Assembly: GCF_020379485.1 (NCBI RefSeq)
Contig: NC_063442.1
Location: forward strand, 14,754,009 to 14,818,008
Reading direction: 5' to 3'
Origin: Brassica napus
Taxonomy: Eukaryota > Streptophyta > Magnoliopsida > Brassicales > Brassicaceae
DNA length: 64,000 bases
In this document: one piece after another, positions 49,578 through 60,319 of the stretch
Numbering within the stretch: the stretch's first letter is position 1
How the letters are laid out: every line of letters begins with the position of its first letter
Notes under the pieces: model-generated
Database searches by the model: none
What the model was told of the DNA's origin: nothing
What the model saw: the letters and a program-made list of their open reading frames with translations, nothing else
Program-made: the position numbers and the translations under genes

Positions 49578-50120
49578 TTATTTTCTTTTCAACATCTCTG
49601 TAAAAGCTATAGGAATCTCAATCAAATGAGTTAAAAACTCGTTGCTTTTTATAAACGGAGATATCTGAGGCGTTGATCTTTCTTTGTATCCTTCATCGCA
49701 AGCATCCAAGCTATCCATTCCAAGATTCATACGAGAGATAAGGTCTTTGTAATCATGATCTTCAAAGGTTTCCATAGCTAAGTTCAATATCTGAGCAGTG
49801 CCTGAATAATCGCTGAGACACTCCATTACCAGCATGTCATTGTCCTTGGGATATTTCTTCGCGTCAAAATCCTTCTTCATCTGTGCATGCACTCTCTTCG
49901 TTTTTGACTCAGCGTTCTTCATCGTCGCCATGACTAGTTCGCTGAGATTTTTAGCGGTTTTGCACTGCCGACACCCTTCGAGAGACTTGAGGCAGAAATC
50001 GAGTTTGAGCTTTCGGTTTTTCGCTGTTGCTTTCTTGCAAGAATCTTGAATGAGAGATTTTGCTGTTGCGATAACGTTTAAGAGGAGAAAGCACGTTACT
50101 AGGTAAAGCAGAAATTTCAT
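49578..50120 (-). CDS. Plant invertase/pectin methylesterase inhibitor family protein
   Basis: This is a single-exon gene of 180 aa. An N-terminal signal peptide (MKFLLYLVTCFLLLNVIATA) predicts export to the apoplast. The mature domain has the PMEI pattern: SLIQDSCKKA...LDFCLKSL (first disulfide pair) and ECLSDYSGT...MDSLDACDEGYKE (second pair), with a four-helix-bundle-like pattern. Members inhibit either cell-wall/vacuolar invertase or pectin methylesterase; the sequence alone does not say which. It lies in the position of the Arabidopsis PMEI cluster downstream of JMJ13 (At5g46930-At5g46990). It is the only intact copy here. An extra Cys pair (GCRQC) is unusual. Confidence 0.88.
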   Translation of the reverse strand: MKFLLYLVTCFLLLNVIATAKSLIQDSCKKATAKNRKLKLDFCLKSLEGCRQCKTAKNLSELVMATMKNAESKTKRVHAQMKKDFDAKKYPKDNDMLVMECLSDYSGTAQILNLAMETFEDHDYKDLISRMNLGMDSLDACDEGYKERSTPQISPFIKSNEFLTHLIEIPIAFTEMLKRK

Positions 50121-50220
50121 TGTTTTTTCTCCTTTTACTTTGTTTGTTTTTCTTTAGGAGAAACAGAGGATATGATGAGAAGAATAGATCGTTTTGTTTA
50201 AATATGTTTTAAACGTTCTG

Positions 50221-50235
50221 ATCCAATTTATACCT
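50221..50235 (-). promoter_or_regulatory. TATA box of PMEI gene
   Basis: The minus strand reads GGTATAAATTGGATCAG about 105 bp upstream of the ATG. The same core (TATAAATTGAATCAG) lies in front of the pseudogene at 58467, supporting a conserved promoter. Confidence 0.6.
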
Positions 50236-50429
50236 CATGTCACGCTTTTTTTAGAGGGCTCATGTCACGCTTTACCACTCCACTTACGTCGTACTCGTAT
50301 GTCATACTTGTTCGTTTTGACACACTCTCTCACTTCACTTCAATTTCTTGTCTGTATGTTACAGAAAAAAAAACTCATAAAAATAATAAATGTTAATTAG
50401 ATTAGTGTAGACAAAAGTATACGTAGCAG

Positions 50430-51223
50430 CAGTGGTGGAACCAAGAAAATCTTTTATGGTGGTCAATTTCATAATTAACATATATTATGGGGGTCAATTA
50501 ACTAAAATTTGCAATATTTAATCAGTTTTTAAAAAACTCTAACCCGCCTTTAAAAGCGTGGAAATACTTTTTAACAAAACTAAACTTACAAAATTAATAT
50601 ATTTTAACAATTTTTGATAAGTTTTTTTTGTCAGCAACATAAACATAATTCTGCAAACTAAAATGGTAGTTCTGCATTCAGATGGACAACAAAGACTTGA
50701 TAATTAAAGTTTAAACATTTTATTTTTAGTGTATTTGAAAACTATATAATTATATTACTTTTTATTTATATTAAATATGAAAATTATATATTACTTAATT
50801 TTGTTTTTAAATTGTTTCAACATGTTTGTTATAAATATTTAATGAAATATCTGTAACTATTTTGATTAATTGTGTGATATATACTTATTTAATAAATTTT
50901 GAAATTATAAAACTTATTTTATGTCAATTTATTGACTCTTAACATTTTCTTTGTATAAAATTTATTCAATATCAATTTAAACCAAGCATAACTGACCTGG
51001 ACCCTCTTTCTTTTCCTGCTGTGATAGCGGTAGTTCGGTTCGCTATGGCTCTAATACCCGCGATGAAGCAAACAAATAGGGTGTACTCTCATTAATAATT
51101 ATATGCTCTTAAGAATAAAAACAATCTAAGAAAAAGAATCTAATAAGAAATATTTATTATGTTTAAGTGAATGCAGTTTTTATTTATGAAAATATAAATA
51201 AAATAATCCATTAATTCAATCTC
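50430..51223. other. AT-rich, transposon-like DNA
   Basis: It starts with GCAGCAGTGGTGGAACCAAG, a sequence of the type seen at ends of some plant DNA transposons. I could not define both ends or any gene. Confidence 0.3.
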
Positions 51224-51649
51224 CTTTATCAAAACAGAATTATTCTCATGGACCAACATCTTTTTGGTAAGTTGTTAAATTAAATACACAATTCTACTAT
51301 ATAGTTAAACCCATTCAAATTAATTAATACTCTATCCCTTATATTCCCACTAAATGTGTTTACAAACAACTACTAAATGTGTTTTCAAACAACACATAAT
51401 TAATCTTGTATCCAAATAATATAAAACATTATCTAATTAATTTTATAATAAATAAAATTATTTTGCAGTATCTAAATCTGCGAAAATAGTTATACTTATT
51501 TTTTGAATTTGTTTCGTAAATGAATTGAGTGTTTTAGCCAAATCACTGAAAATGAGATAAATAAAAAATTATTAAAATATAGGACCTAATATTTTATATT
51601 ATTTAGATACAATATTAATTATGTGTTGTTTGGAAACACATTTAGTAGT

Positions 51650-51740
<91 letters not shown>

Positions 51741-51844
51741 TTAATTTGAATGGATTAGACTATATAGCAGAAGGGTGTTTTTAATTTAAAAGCTTACCAA
51801 AAAAATATTGGGTCCATGAGAATGATTATATTTTAATAAGAGAG
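51224..51844. mobile_element. Foldback element with a microsatellite in one arm
   Basis: Two arms of about 200 bp are inverted copies. The left arm (51229-51445) has ATTCTCATGGACCAACATC, ATTCAAATTAATTAATACTCT and AAACAACACATAATTAAT. The right arm (51590-51840) has the reverse complement of each. In the right arm an (AG)n tract occupies the place where the left arm has only CTCTATCCCTTATA. No coding frame is present. Confidence 0.7.
51653..51734 (+). repeat. (AG)41 microsatellite
   Basis: This is an uninterrupted AG run of about 82 bp within the right arm of the foldback element. It is likely highly polymorphic. Confidence 0.97.
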
Positions 51845-52334
51845 ATAGAAAAAAAAATTCATAGCACAAAAAAAACTTTACAAGTAGCAGAATAGGTATG
51901 TAGCAGAACAGGTAGATGCTTAGTTAATTAGAATTTGTACAAGTATATGTACTGTATGCTTTGATATATTTCATTTGTTAAATTTTAAATTGAACAAGAC
52001 CTTAAAATAAAAGAGTTGAACTAACCAATTAGTTTATAATTTTCATATCATTTTATGTTCAATATCTTTAATGCATGGTTTCTAAAGTATTATTAGCCGG
52101 TGTTCTCAAAATGCGTATTTCGCAACACCATCGTGAGTAATTACTCTAATCTCTAATACAGTTTCACTAATTCACATGTCTAACTTTTTTTATTTTGGGA
52201 TAACTTTTTTGAGTGAGTACTAAAGTCTTCTGTGTTTAAGTTGAGACAGCTATGTGTGTGTATGTGTGGCATGCTTTCGTGTTTGCTTTTGAATCCCGTG
52301 ATTATTCATGTGAAAGCAATCTTTAAGTTTAATC

Positions 52335-52740
52335 CATGTCTTAACTAATATTTTCTTTCAACATGTCTATAAAAGCTAAAGGAATCTGAATCGTATGTGT
52401 CAAAAACTCGTTGTATTTTATAAACGGAGATATCCGATGCGTCGATCTTTCTTTATATCTTGCACTGGTTCCAGTTATGCATTCCAAAATCCATATGAAT
52501 GGTAAGGTCTTTGTAATCACGCTCTTTAAAGGTCTCCGGAGCCGCTTTCATGGAATAAGCAGTGTCTGAATAAAGGCTTGGGAACTCTCCATTACCTGCT
52601 TGTCAATGTCCTTAATTAAGATATTTCTTTGCCAAAAAGTTCTTCTTCATTGTTGCCTTCACGCTCCTCATTTTCATCTCAGCATCCTTTAGCGATGACA
52701 TGGTCAGTTCGCTGAGATTTTTTGCGGTTTTGCACTGTCA
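52335..52740 (-). pseudogene. PMEI pseudogene, 5'-truncated
   Basis: Aligned by eye, this is a degraded copy of the gene at 49578-50120, with the same 3' flank (ATCCATGTCTTAA) and stretches such as AKNLSEL and AEMKMR. Indels and stops break the frame. Homology stops abruptly at 52740, losing the first cysteine pair and signal peptide. Confidence 0.75.
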
Positions 52741-52900
52741 CTGACCCCAAGTCTGTGTCTTTGTCTTTGTCTTTGTCTTTGTGGGTGTACTTGGTATCTG
52801 GTTTTGCTGTCTGTCCATGGTGAATGCAGGTTAGGAGGGCTTCTGCAAGCTGTTTTTGGATGTGCCCAATCATTAAGAGCGAATCATCTTAACATGTTTA
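52741..52900 (-). other. Segment with (TTTGTC)n repeat
   Basis: It begins exactly where the PMEI homology ends. It contains about five TTTGTC units (52757-52783), which give a KDKDKD run on the minus strand. A short open frame (IGHIQKQLAEALLTC) is protein-like but unrecognised. It is possibly the tail of an inserted element. Confidence 0.35.
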
Positions 52901-52984
52901 CCAAAAAAAAGATTGGATATAGTTACTTTTATGAGTTTTAAATAATGATATATGAAAGTGGAATTTTAGAAATATATAAAGAAT

Positions 52985-53530
52985 AAACAATTTAGAAGGG
53001 AAATCTCTATGAACCTCAGAATTGATTTAATAAGCATGTCTCTTCAAAAACATGGGGGATTTGATCCATGTTCTAAGCTCCACTGCTGGTCTTGTCCATT
53101 TGAATTTGTGAAAACTCAAACTAAGATATTCCTCATGTCCAACCTGACAAAGACATATGCTCTGTGTTAGTCTCCGATAGTTTAACATCATCACTCTTTA
53201 AAGGTAGAGAAAGTCCATTTTGTAGAGCTAATAAATGTACAATCAAGAAATGTCCCAAAGAGAGTTAGGACAGGAGTGACCGATTCTGATAAACTCACAT
53301 GTTATGAATAGATGGTATCAGCGGAGCAGCCAAATGCAATGAATGTAGTAGCCTCTCAACTTCATTGACAAACTCCTGAATAGTGGATTAGGAAATGTTG
53401 CTAAGAAGCCAGGGATAATATGATATCAGTTGATCCATAGTGAAAGTAGAACACTAAAAAGTTCAGATGTGCAATGGCAAAGCTTATCATTGGGGGAAGA
53501 AGCTCGTTGTACTTGTACGTCTCAGATGTT
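52985..53530 (-). pseudogene. Multi-exon gene fragment of unknown family
   Basis: On the minus strand several short blocks look like exons. 53470-53520 reads KYNELLPPMISFAIAHLN. 53305-53390 reads EFVNEVERLLHSLHLAAPL and ends at a GTGAGT donor. 53155-53232, after a TTATTAG acceptor, reads LQNGLSLPLKSDDVKLSETN. 53000-53145 reads EEYLSLSFHKFKWTRPAVEL. The phases I tried do not all join, so this is probably a decayed or captured fragment. I do not recognise the protein. Confidence 0.35.
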
Positions 53531-53555
53531 CAAAGATACTATGGTACATTGTTAT

Positions 53556-53850
53556 ATGTGGAAGCACTGTGGTCTAGTGGTTAAGGTTTAAATACTTCTA
53601 CACCCAAGTCTGGGGTTCAAATCCCAGATTATGCAATTTCTTGCATATTACAGGAAATCCAGGTTTGAAGTCCCGAAGAGAGCGATTTATTAATGCAGAC
53701 TACGAAAAAAGACGTACAAGGGCTCTTCAACATGATGCAAGTAAATCTGGTCAGGAGTGGATCTTCATAGGACGGCTCAGATGATACAATTAGGCGTAGA
53801 TCTCATAAGAGAGGTAGTATTATCGGTTGTCGTCTATGTAATAAAAAAAG
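53556..53850 (+). mobile_element. tRNA-derived SINE
   Basis: The head carries RNA polymerase III promoter boxes (A box TGGTCTAGTGGTTAAGG; B box GGGGTTCAAATCC). The body contains CATAGGACGGCTCAGATGATAC and ends GTCGTCTATGTAATAAAAAAAGG. It is shared with 34715-34870 and 59778-60040 and looks like a Brassicaceae SB-type SINE. Confidence 0.8.
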
Positions 53851-54887
53851 GTTGGATGAAAATTAACTGGAAATGAATAAATTGATTCATTTTTATATGT
53901 TATTTAAGACCTCTTTCAACTTTCCTTATAAGTCTTTGTCTATAATATGTCTCTCAATTCATTTTCCATTAATCTCAGAATATCGAGCAAGGGGTGACTG
54001 GACTAATTTCGGTCATATAGATTATGGACATGTGATTATGGATCGAGTGAATTGTGTGGATTGATATATGATACCATTAGGGCTGTTCAATATGGTAAAA
54101 CCGAACCGTACCGAACCGAACCGAACCGAAATAGACAATATGGTTTGGTTTTGGTATATACCATATAAACCGAATGGATATAATTTTATAAAAACCGTAG
54201 GATTTGGATATGGTTTGGTATATAACCGATTAAACCGAATAAACCGAATAAAACCGATTAAAAGTAGAAACATATAATTATGTATCTATTTTATAACAAT
54301 ACATGAAAATCTATTTGTTACATAATTTAAATTTGTGTTAATAACTATTACCATAATTTTATAGTAATAAAAAACCTTAATTTGTAAAACACTTGAACTA
54401 TAACTAAATAACAATACATCGCAATTCAGACATTTTATTTTCTAAGTTTTTTTTTTATCTTTTTGATTTATTTTAGTCTTCACTAAATTAATATGAAGAT
54501 TATAAATTTGATGGACAATAATTAATGGAAAGTTTTCAATTGAAAAACCATGATTTTAATGAACACTAAATATGGAAGAGTGAAAAAAATTTTCTTTCAT
54601 GTTTCTGTTTTGTTTCATATTTTTATTTTCAAAATTTCAAGTTTTGATTTTAGTTATAGATTTGATTATTTTATTTGACGGTAGAATCATTTATACTTAT
54701 TTGTTCATTTATTTGAACATGTAATATTTTTTTAATAAATGACTATCTTGACAATCTATACTATACTAAAAGGGGGATATAAGCCATGGAGAGGGTGTCC
54801 ACATAGGATAGAAAAATCAACCAATCAGAGAACCCGAAATTGCCATGTCATCTCATTTATTTTTCGTAAAAAATAAAAAAAACAATG

Positions 54888-54962
54888 CGAAGGAGAGAAT
54901 CGAACCCGGGTTGGTATGATATATATATAGAACAGTTACCACTAAGCCATTGACACTTTCTT
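54888..54962 (-). other. tRNA-like sequence within the Helitron
   Basis: The minus strand reads A-box-like TGGCTTAGTGGTAACTG and B-box-like GGGTTCGATTC, separated by an AT-rich insert. It resembles a decayed tRNA or SINE head and is not a foldable functional tRNA by eye. Confidence 0.5.
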
Positions 54963-55199
54963 GGACACATATAAAGAACCACTAAGTATATAATCACAAT
55001 CTTTTATGTACATTTACAATAATATGAATTCAACTTTCAAGACTCCGATACTTTGTTTTGTAAAAAAAAAAAAGTAAGTGGCTAAGTTAATATATTCTTA
55101 GAAAGTGTGAGAACGTTGACAAATATGAAAAAGCATAGATTTTTGTTTTCGTGACAAAGTTAAGAATTTTGTAAAAGTAAGTTTAACATATAAATTTTC

Positions 55200-55756
55200 G
55201 TGACAAATATGAAAAAGCATAGATTTTTGTAAAATTTTGACAAAACAACTCAAAACATACTTCTCTAATGTCTTAATAAAATATTATTTAAGGGTGTAAT
55301 AATTAAATATATTAATTCAATAAATTTTGTAATTTATAGACAAAACAATAACACAACAAATTTTGAAACATTTGTTTAACCTATCGATTTTTTTTCATGA
55401 GAATCCAACTAAACAAGATAAAAAAAAATTAGATTTACAAATATTTAATTACCATTTTATTCAATTTTGATTAATTTCAAATTGTCATAATGTATCTTTT
55501 TGAAGTTACAAATATGAAAAAGCATAGATTTTTGTACAATTTGACAAAACAACTCAAAACATATTTTTCTAATGTCTTAATAAAATATTATTTAAGGATG
55601 CAATAATTAAATATATTAATTCAATAAATTTTATAATTTATAGACAAAACAATACCACAACAAATTTTGAAACATTTGTTTAACCAATCGATTTTTTTTT
55701 TCATGAGAATCCAACTAAACAATTAGATTTACAAATATTTAATTACCATTTTATTC
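55200..55756. repeat. Internal direct repeat of ~300-bp period
   Basis: 55205-55430 and 55508-55756 share TATGAAAAAGCATAGATTTTTG, CAAAACAACTCAAAACATA and TTTCATGAGAATCCAACTAAACAA in part. They are diverged copies within the Helitron. Confidence 0.75.
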
Positions 55757-56228
55757 AATTTTGATTCATTTCAAATTGTAATAATGTATCTTTTTGAAGT
55801 TACAAAAAAATAATGTTCTTTCTTTATTACACTAGCATTGTATATAGATTCTATATACACAAAATAAATATAATATAACAACATAAGCTTGCTTTCCCCG
55901 ATTCATATGAAAACTTTTTAAGTTATCCACCAAAGCAAATTAATTAAATCAATGAAATTGTTAAAATACAGCAAATTAATATATAATTTTATTTTAAATT
56001 AAATTATTTAAAAAGTGTATTTTCGTTAAAACAAAATAATAAATAAGTAAAACTGATTTGATGGTAATTTTTATGATATATATATATATATCAATTCTGT
56101 GAAAGAAATAGAAGCTTAATATGGAAAAAAATCTTAAATACAAAAACCTCTAAAAATTAACAAAAAAAACTAATAAATTAAACTATGATATCACTTAAAA
56201 GCTTCTTAGACCATATTAATAAAATATT

Positions 56229-57483
56229 TAAGCGATAATTAGACAAATTTGATTTTTTTCCAGCAAAAATTTATTATTAATTAGCATCAGTTATTTCAAG
56301 ATGTTTAAGAAATGGTGGACAAAAAAATAAGATGGACATTAATGATATATGAACTATGAATAGTACTTTGTGAAGCAGACTTAGATAACATATCTGCACA
56401 TCCATTTCCAGTCCTTTTTGATGCTTAAATTCAATTTCTTCAGAGTAGTTATTCCACAAATAGATCGTATGAGATATTGTTTTGATATGTAGATTTGTTT
56501 TTTCAATGTTAAGAAGATTGATAACTGTAAAAATGTCTCTTTCGAATATGATATGTCTATAACTGAGTCCCCAACATGAGACAAGTTTGTTTAAAAAGTA
56601 AATAATTTTATTTTTCTTATATTATATAATCAATATATATTATTTACTGATAATAAAAATATAGTTATTCATCTATCACAAATATCTATGCAATATGTGA
56701 ATCAAGTACAACAATCAAACAACATAATGATTTCCACAAAGAAAATTTAAAAAATATATTTATGTTATGAAGTCATATTTTATATTCTTTAAATAATGTA
56801 ATACAATATTATACATTATTTTTTAGAATTGAGAAATACATATATCAGTTAGACAAATTAAGCGATAATTAGACAAATTTGATTTTTATTTTGTGAGTAA
56901 AAAGTTTATTATTAATTAGCATTACTTATTTCAAGATGTTTAAGAAATGATGGACAAAAAAATAGGATGGACATAAATGATATATGAACTATAAATAGTT
57001 TTTTGTAAAGCTGACTTAGATAACACATATGCACATCCATTTCCAGTCCTTTTTGATGCATAAATTCAATTTCTTCAGAGCAGTTATTCCACAAAGAGAT
57101 CGTATGAGATATTGTTTTGATATTCAGATTTGTTTCTTGATTGTTAAGAAGATTGATAAGTGTAAAAATGTTTCATTCGAATATGATATGTCTATAACCG
57201 AGTCCCCAACATGAGACAAGTTTGTTAAAAAGTAAATAATTCCATTTTTCTTATATTATATAATAAATATATATTATTTACTGATAATAAAAATATAGTT
57301 ATTCATCTATCACAAATATCTATGCAAATATGTGAATTAAGTACAATAATCAAACAACATAATGATTTTCACAAAGAAAATATAAAAAATATATTTATAT
57401 TATGTGGTCTTATTTTATATTCTTTAAATAATATAATACAATATTATACATTATTTTTTAGAATTGAGAAATACATATAATAT
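56229..57483. repeat. Internal tandem duplication, 2 x ~630 bp
   Basis: 56229-56858 and 56859-57483 are similar throughout. Both begin AAGCGATAATTAGACAAATTTG and include TTTCAAGATGTTTAAGAAATG and TTCCAGTCCTTTTTGATGC. The second copy runs up to the Helitron 3' hairpin. Confidence 0.88.
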
Positions 57484-57976
57484 CTTATCCGCGCGTAGCG
57501 CGGTTAAAAAATCTAGTATGACTAAAAATTCATATAATATGATCTCAAACAAAATAATTATGTTTTTTTGGTATAAAACCGAATAAACCGAAAACCGACG
57601 GTATATAAACCGAACCGAACCGAAGTAAATATGGATCTAGAATGGTAGTTATATTTTACTAACCGAAATACCGAAAACCGAAAAAAACCGAACCGATATC
57701 CGGATTGAACACCCCTAGATACCATGATAAATTATATAGACTTTCAGCTCAAACCCAATTAGCTGATTCATGATAAATTGACTAGTCTAATTACACACAT
57801 TTGTATATTAAAAAAAAAAACAGAATCATGAATGATGCTATATAACCTTCTAGTGTTTATCAATCATAAATATATAATTGTAGAATAATGAATATTTCTG
57901 ATAGGATAATCTCTTTTCTCTTAAATTATTAAGTAACCATTAATCCATATGTTAAATAATATATTTTAATAGTTTT

Positions 57977-58467
57977 ATCATATCATATTTGAAAAAGCCA
58001 AAGGAATCAAAATTTTCTGAAACAATGCCTTATTCTCTTTTGCAACAGGAGATTTTTTATGTATTGTTTCTTTGAATCCAGTTTCACAAGTGGTCGGTGC
58101 ATCCAAAGCAGCACTCAAGTGCACACTAGCGCTTCTGTAATCGCTTGATTTAACATTTTTCAAAGCTTGGTTTAAATAATCTTTACCATCAGTATAAAGC
58201 TTGATGCAGTCTTGTCCATGAGAATCTTTACAACGTTACGTTAATCGTGTTGGACTCAGCATTCTTCGTAGACGCTATGAGCAATCCTTTGAGATTAGTT
58301 GCGGCTTTGCTATGCGGGTCGGTTTCAAGAGACTTGACACAAAAATCATATTTGAAGAGAGGGTCTTTAGCTGCAGCTTTCTTGCAAGAATCTTGAATAA
58401 GAGTTTGGGCGGTTGTGAAACAGATCAAGAAGAGAAAAAACATAACAAAGAAAACGGCGAATTTCAT
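57977..58467 (-). pseudogene. PMEI pseudogene (frameshift/deletion)
   Basis: The first part (58228-58467) encodes a signal peptide and the first Cys pair (LIQDSCKKAAAKDPLFKYDF) up to AESNT, then a stop. The rest of the domain continues in another frame (DCIKLYTDGKDYLNQAL; TTCETGFKE; to 57978). Compared with the intact gene, about a dozen codons are missing at the break, so a frame-changing deletion is likely. Calling it a pseudogene assumes no intron rescues it. Confidence 0.75.
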
Positions 58468-58535
58468 TATTTATTTTAATTTTTTGTTGGGGAGAAGAGA
58501 AATGAGAATGGATTGATAAAGAAGCTTATCCTTCT

Positions 58536-58552
58536 GATTCAATTTATAGTGA
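58536..58552 (-). promoter_or_regulatory. Conserved TATA region of the PMEI pseudogene
   Basis: The minus strand reads CTATAAATTGAATCAG, matching the core in front of the intact PMEI gene. It lies about 75 bp upstream of the ATG. Confidence 0.5.
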
Positions 58553-58896
58553 AAATGAAACAAAATATTTTATAGTAAGATCGTTATGTAATTTAAGAAC
58601 TTACCATTTTAGGCCAAATTGTTTGTTGTAGAACTCTTTCGATGCGATGCGTTATTTTTTAAAAATAGAGATAAAAATGTTAGTGTTAAAAATATATCAC
58701 ATATTCACTTATAATGTTTATTTATTACATTATGGTCAACAAGCAATGTTTGCTTTCCATTTCCAGATATAAATGTTAAATTTGGTCAACTCCTTCATCT
58801 ATGTTTCCAAATTATACATGATAATGATATTACAGAATGGGAAGTACCCTTTATCTACCATTTTGCTATTTTCATCCAGATTTTAATATAAGAATA

Positions 58897-59723
58897 AGTG
58901 TTTTGAAACACGACCATGACCCGCGGTTGAACCGGTAAACCCAGCGACCCAAAATAAATCTGGTTTGACTTTTGAAAAATAACCAATATTTAAAAATCCA
59001 ATAAAACTCACAAAAATCCATTAAAACCCGGAATCCGGTGACCGGTTACCAATAAATAATTTTTAGTTATTTTTTTAGCTTTTAATTATTTTTTAAAGTC
59101 TGTTTGTAACTTTGTATTCTAAATTTTCAATTAACAGTTAGGTTTTCAGCTATTTTAAAATTTGATTGAACTTTCTGATTTTTTAATCATATATGATACC
59201 AATTATATTATTTTATTTGTGATTTTTAGATTTGATGAAAATTTTACTATTTCACTTGAAGAAAATGAAGTGCACGATGGTAGTGAAACCAAAATTATTT
59301 GATATAATTTGGTGTTAGTTTATTTTTGTTATGAACAGTTTATTACAATGATATTTTACTTTTGGTTTATTTTGGATTTAAAGTTTAATTTTATTATTCA
59401 CATTAGACATTTAATATTTATGGGTTTTAAACGTTGATATATTTTTATTAGATGTCATAACTCATAACTTGTTACAAAAATTGTTAAATAGTCTAAATCA
59501 TTTTTGATATTTTGTTTGTCAAATGAAAATGAAAATAAAAATATAGAATCTAAAGTTAAGTGTTTTTAAAACATAGAATATCTATTACATTTTTATACCT
59601 CATATATAATATAATAAAATTAATTAATTTATTAACCCATGGTTCACCCGCAGTCAACTCAAAAACCTTTCGGAGACCCGAGAAGTTATCCGGTTCAGTG
59701 TTCGGGTCGGGTTTCAAAACACT
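58897..59723. mobile_element. TIR element (hAT- or Mutator-like, non-autonomous)
   Basis: The ends AGTGTTTTGAAACACGACC and GGGTCGGGTTTCAAAACACT form inverted repeats of about 18-20 bp. Further subterminal inverted patches follow (ACCGGTAAACCC; GGTTCACCCGCAG). The core is AT-rich and non-coding. The flanks share TAAGAA, but the target duplication is not clear. Confidence 0.65.
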
Positions 59724-59777
59724 GTTAAGAACCAAATATATTATCTTAAATATTTATTTCTTAACTCATCGAATTAA

Positions 59778-60040
59778 TATTATGTGCAAGCCTCCTTAGT
59801 CCAATGGTTTTATTAAGGGTTCATTAATGCTTCTACACAAGGAGGTACGAGGTTCAAATCTTAGAAAATGTAAATTATGCAGATTATGATAAAAAAAAGT
59901 TACAGCAGATCTTCAGCGTGGTGCATGGCGTACCATGGAACATGGATCTCATAGGACGCCTCAGAGTGGCGCAGTCAGACATGCATTCTCATATGGTAGT
60001 AGAATTGTCGGCTCTAGAATCGTCTATGTAATATTTTTCA
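59778..60040 (+). mobile_element. tRNA-derived SINE
   Basis: The A box is CTTAGTCCAATGG and the B box GAGGTTCAAATC. The body carries ACAGCAGATCTTCAGCG, CATAGGACGCCTCAGAG and the end CGTCTATGTAAT. It is a diverged copy of the family at 53556. Confidence 0.75.
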
Positions 60041-60319
60041 CCGTGGTAATATCATAATTAATCAAACGTTAAAAAAATCAAATTAGTTGTTTACATATTG
60101 GTAAACATACAATTTTTGCTTTCCATATCCAAAAATCAAAGATATCAAGCTTATATTTATGTGTTAAAAAAAAATCAATCTTCTGTTTCTTAAATATGGC
60201 ATCTTGGTTTATAAGTTGATAGGTGTCTATGATGAATAAAATTGCTTGGCATTTCTATTTTTTAAATAAAAAAAACTTTTTGTAAAAGAATTATCAGGAT
60301 GCTTAAGTATAATAGAATA

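Larger units (their letters stand above)
54755..57516 (+). mobile_element. Non-autonomous Helitron inside the hAT-like element
   Basis: The 5' end is A|TCTATACTATACTAAAAGGGG. The 3' end has a perfect hairpin CCGCGCG-T-AGCGCGG (57489-57503), then TTAAAAAATCTAG and T. The 2.76-kb interior holds two sets of internal duplications and a tRNA-like sequence on the minus strand. There is no Rep/helicase. Confidence 0.85.
54078..57717. mobile_element. hAT-like element with exact 8-bp TSD, containing a Helitron
   Basis: The left end is TAGGGCTGTTCAATATGG and the right end CCGGATTGAACACCCCTA, forming inverted repeats. GATACCAT is repeated exactly at 54070-54077 and 57718-57725, the 8-bp duplication of hAT elements. 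Subterminal regions are rich in AACCGAACCG. The element proper is 54078-54754 plus 57517-57717 (about 0.9 kb); the rest is a Helitron. There is no transposase frame. Confidence 0.88.

Noticed and set aside
54888..54962. A functional tRNA gene
   Set aside because: The boxes are present, but the intervening sequence is an AT run and the arms do not pair as a cloverleaf by eye.
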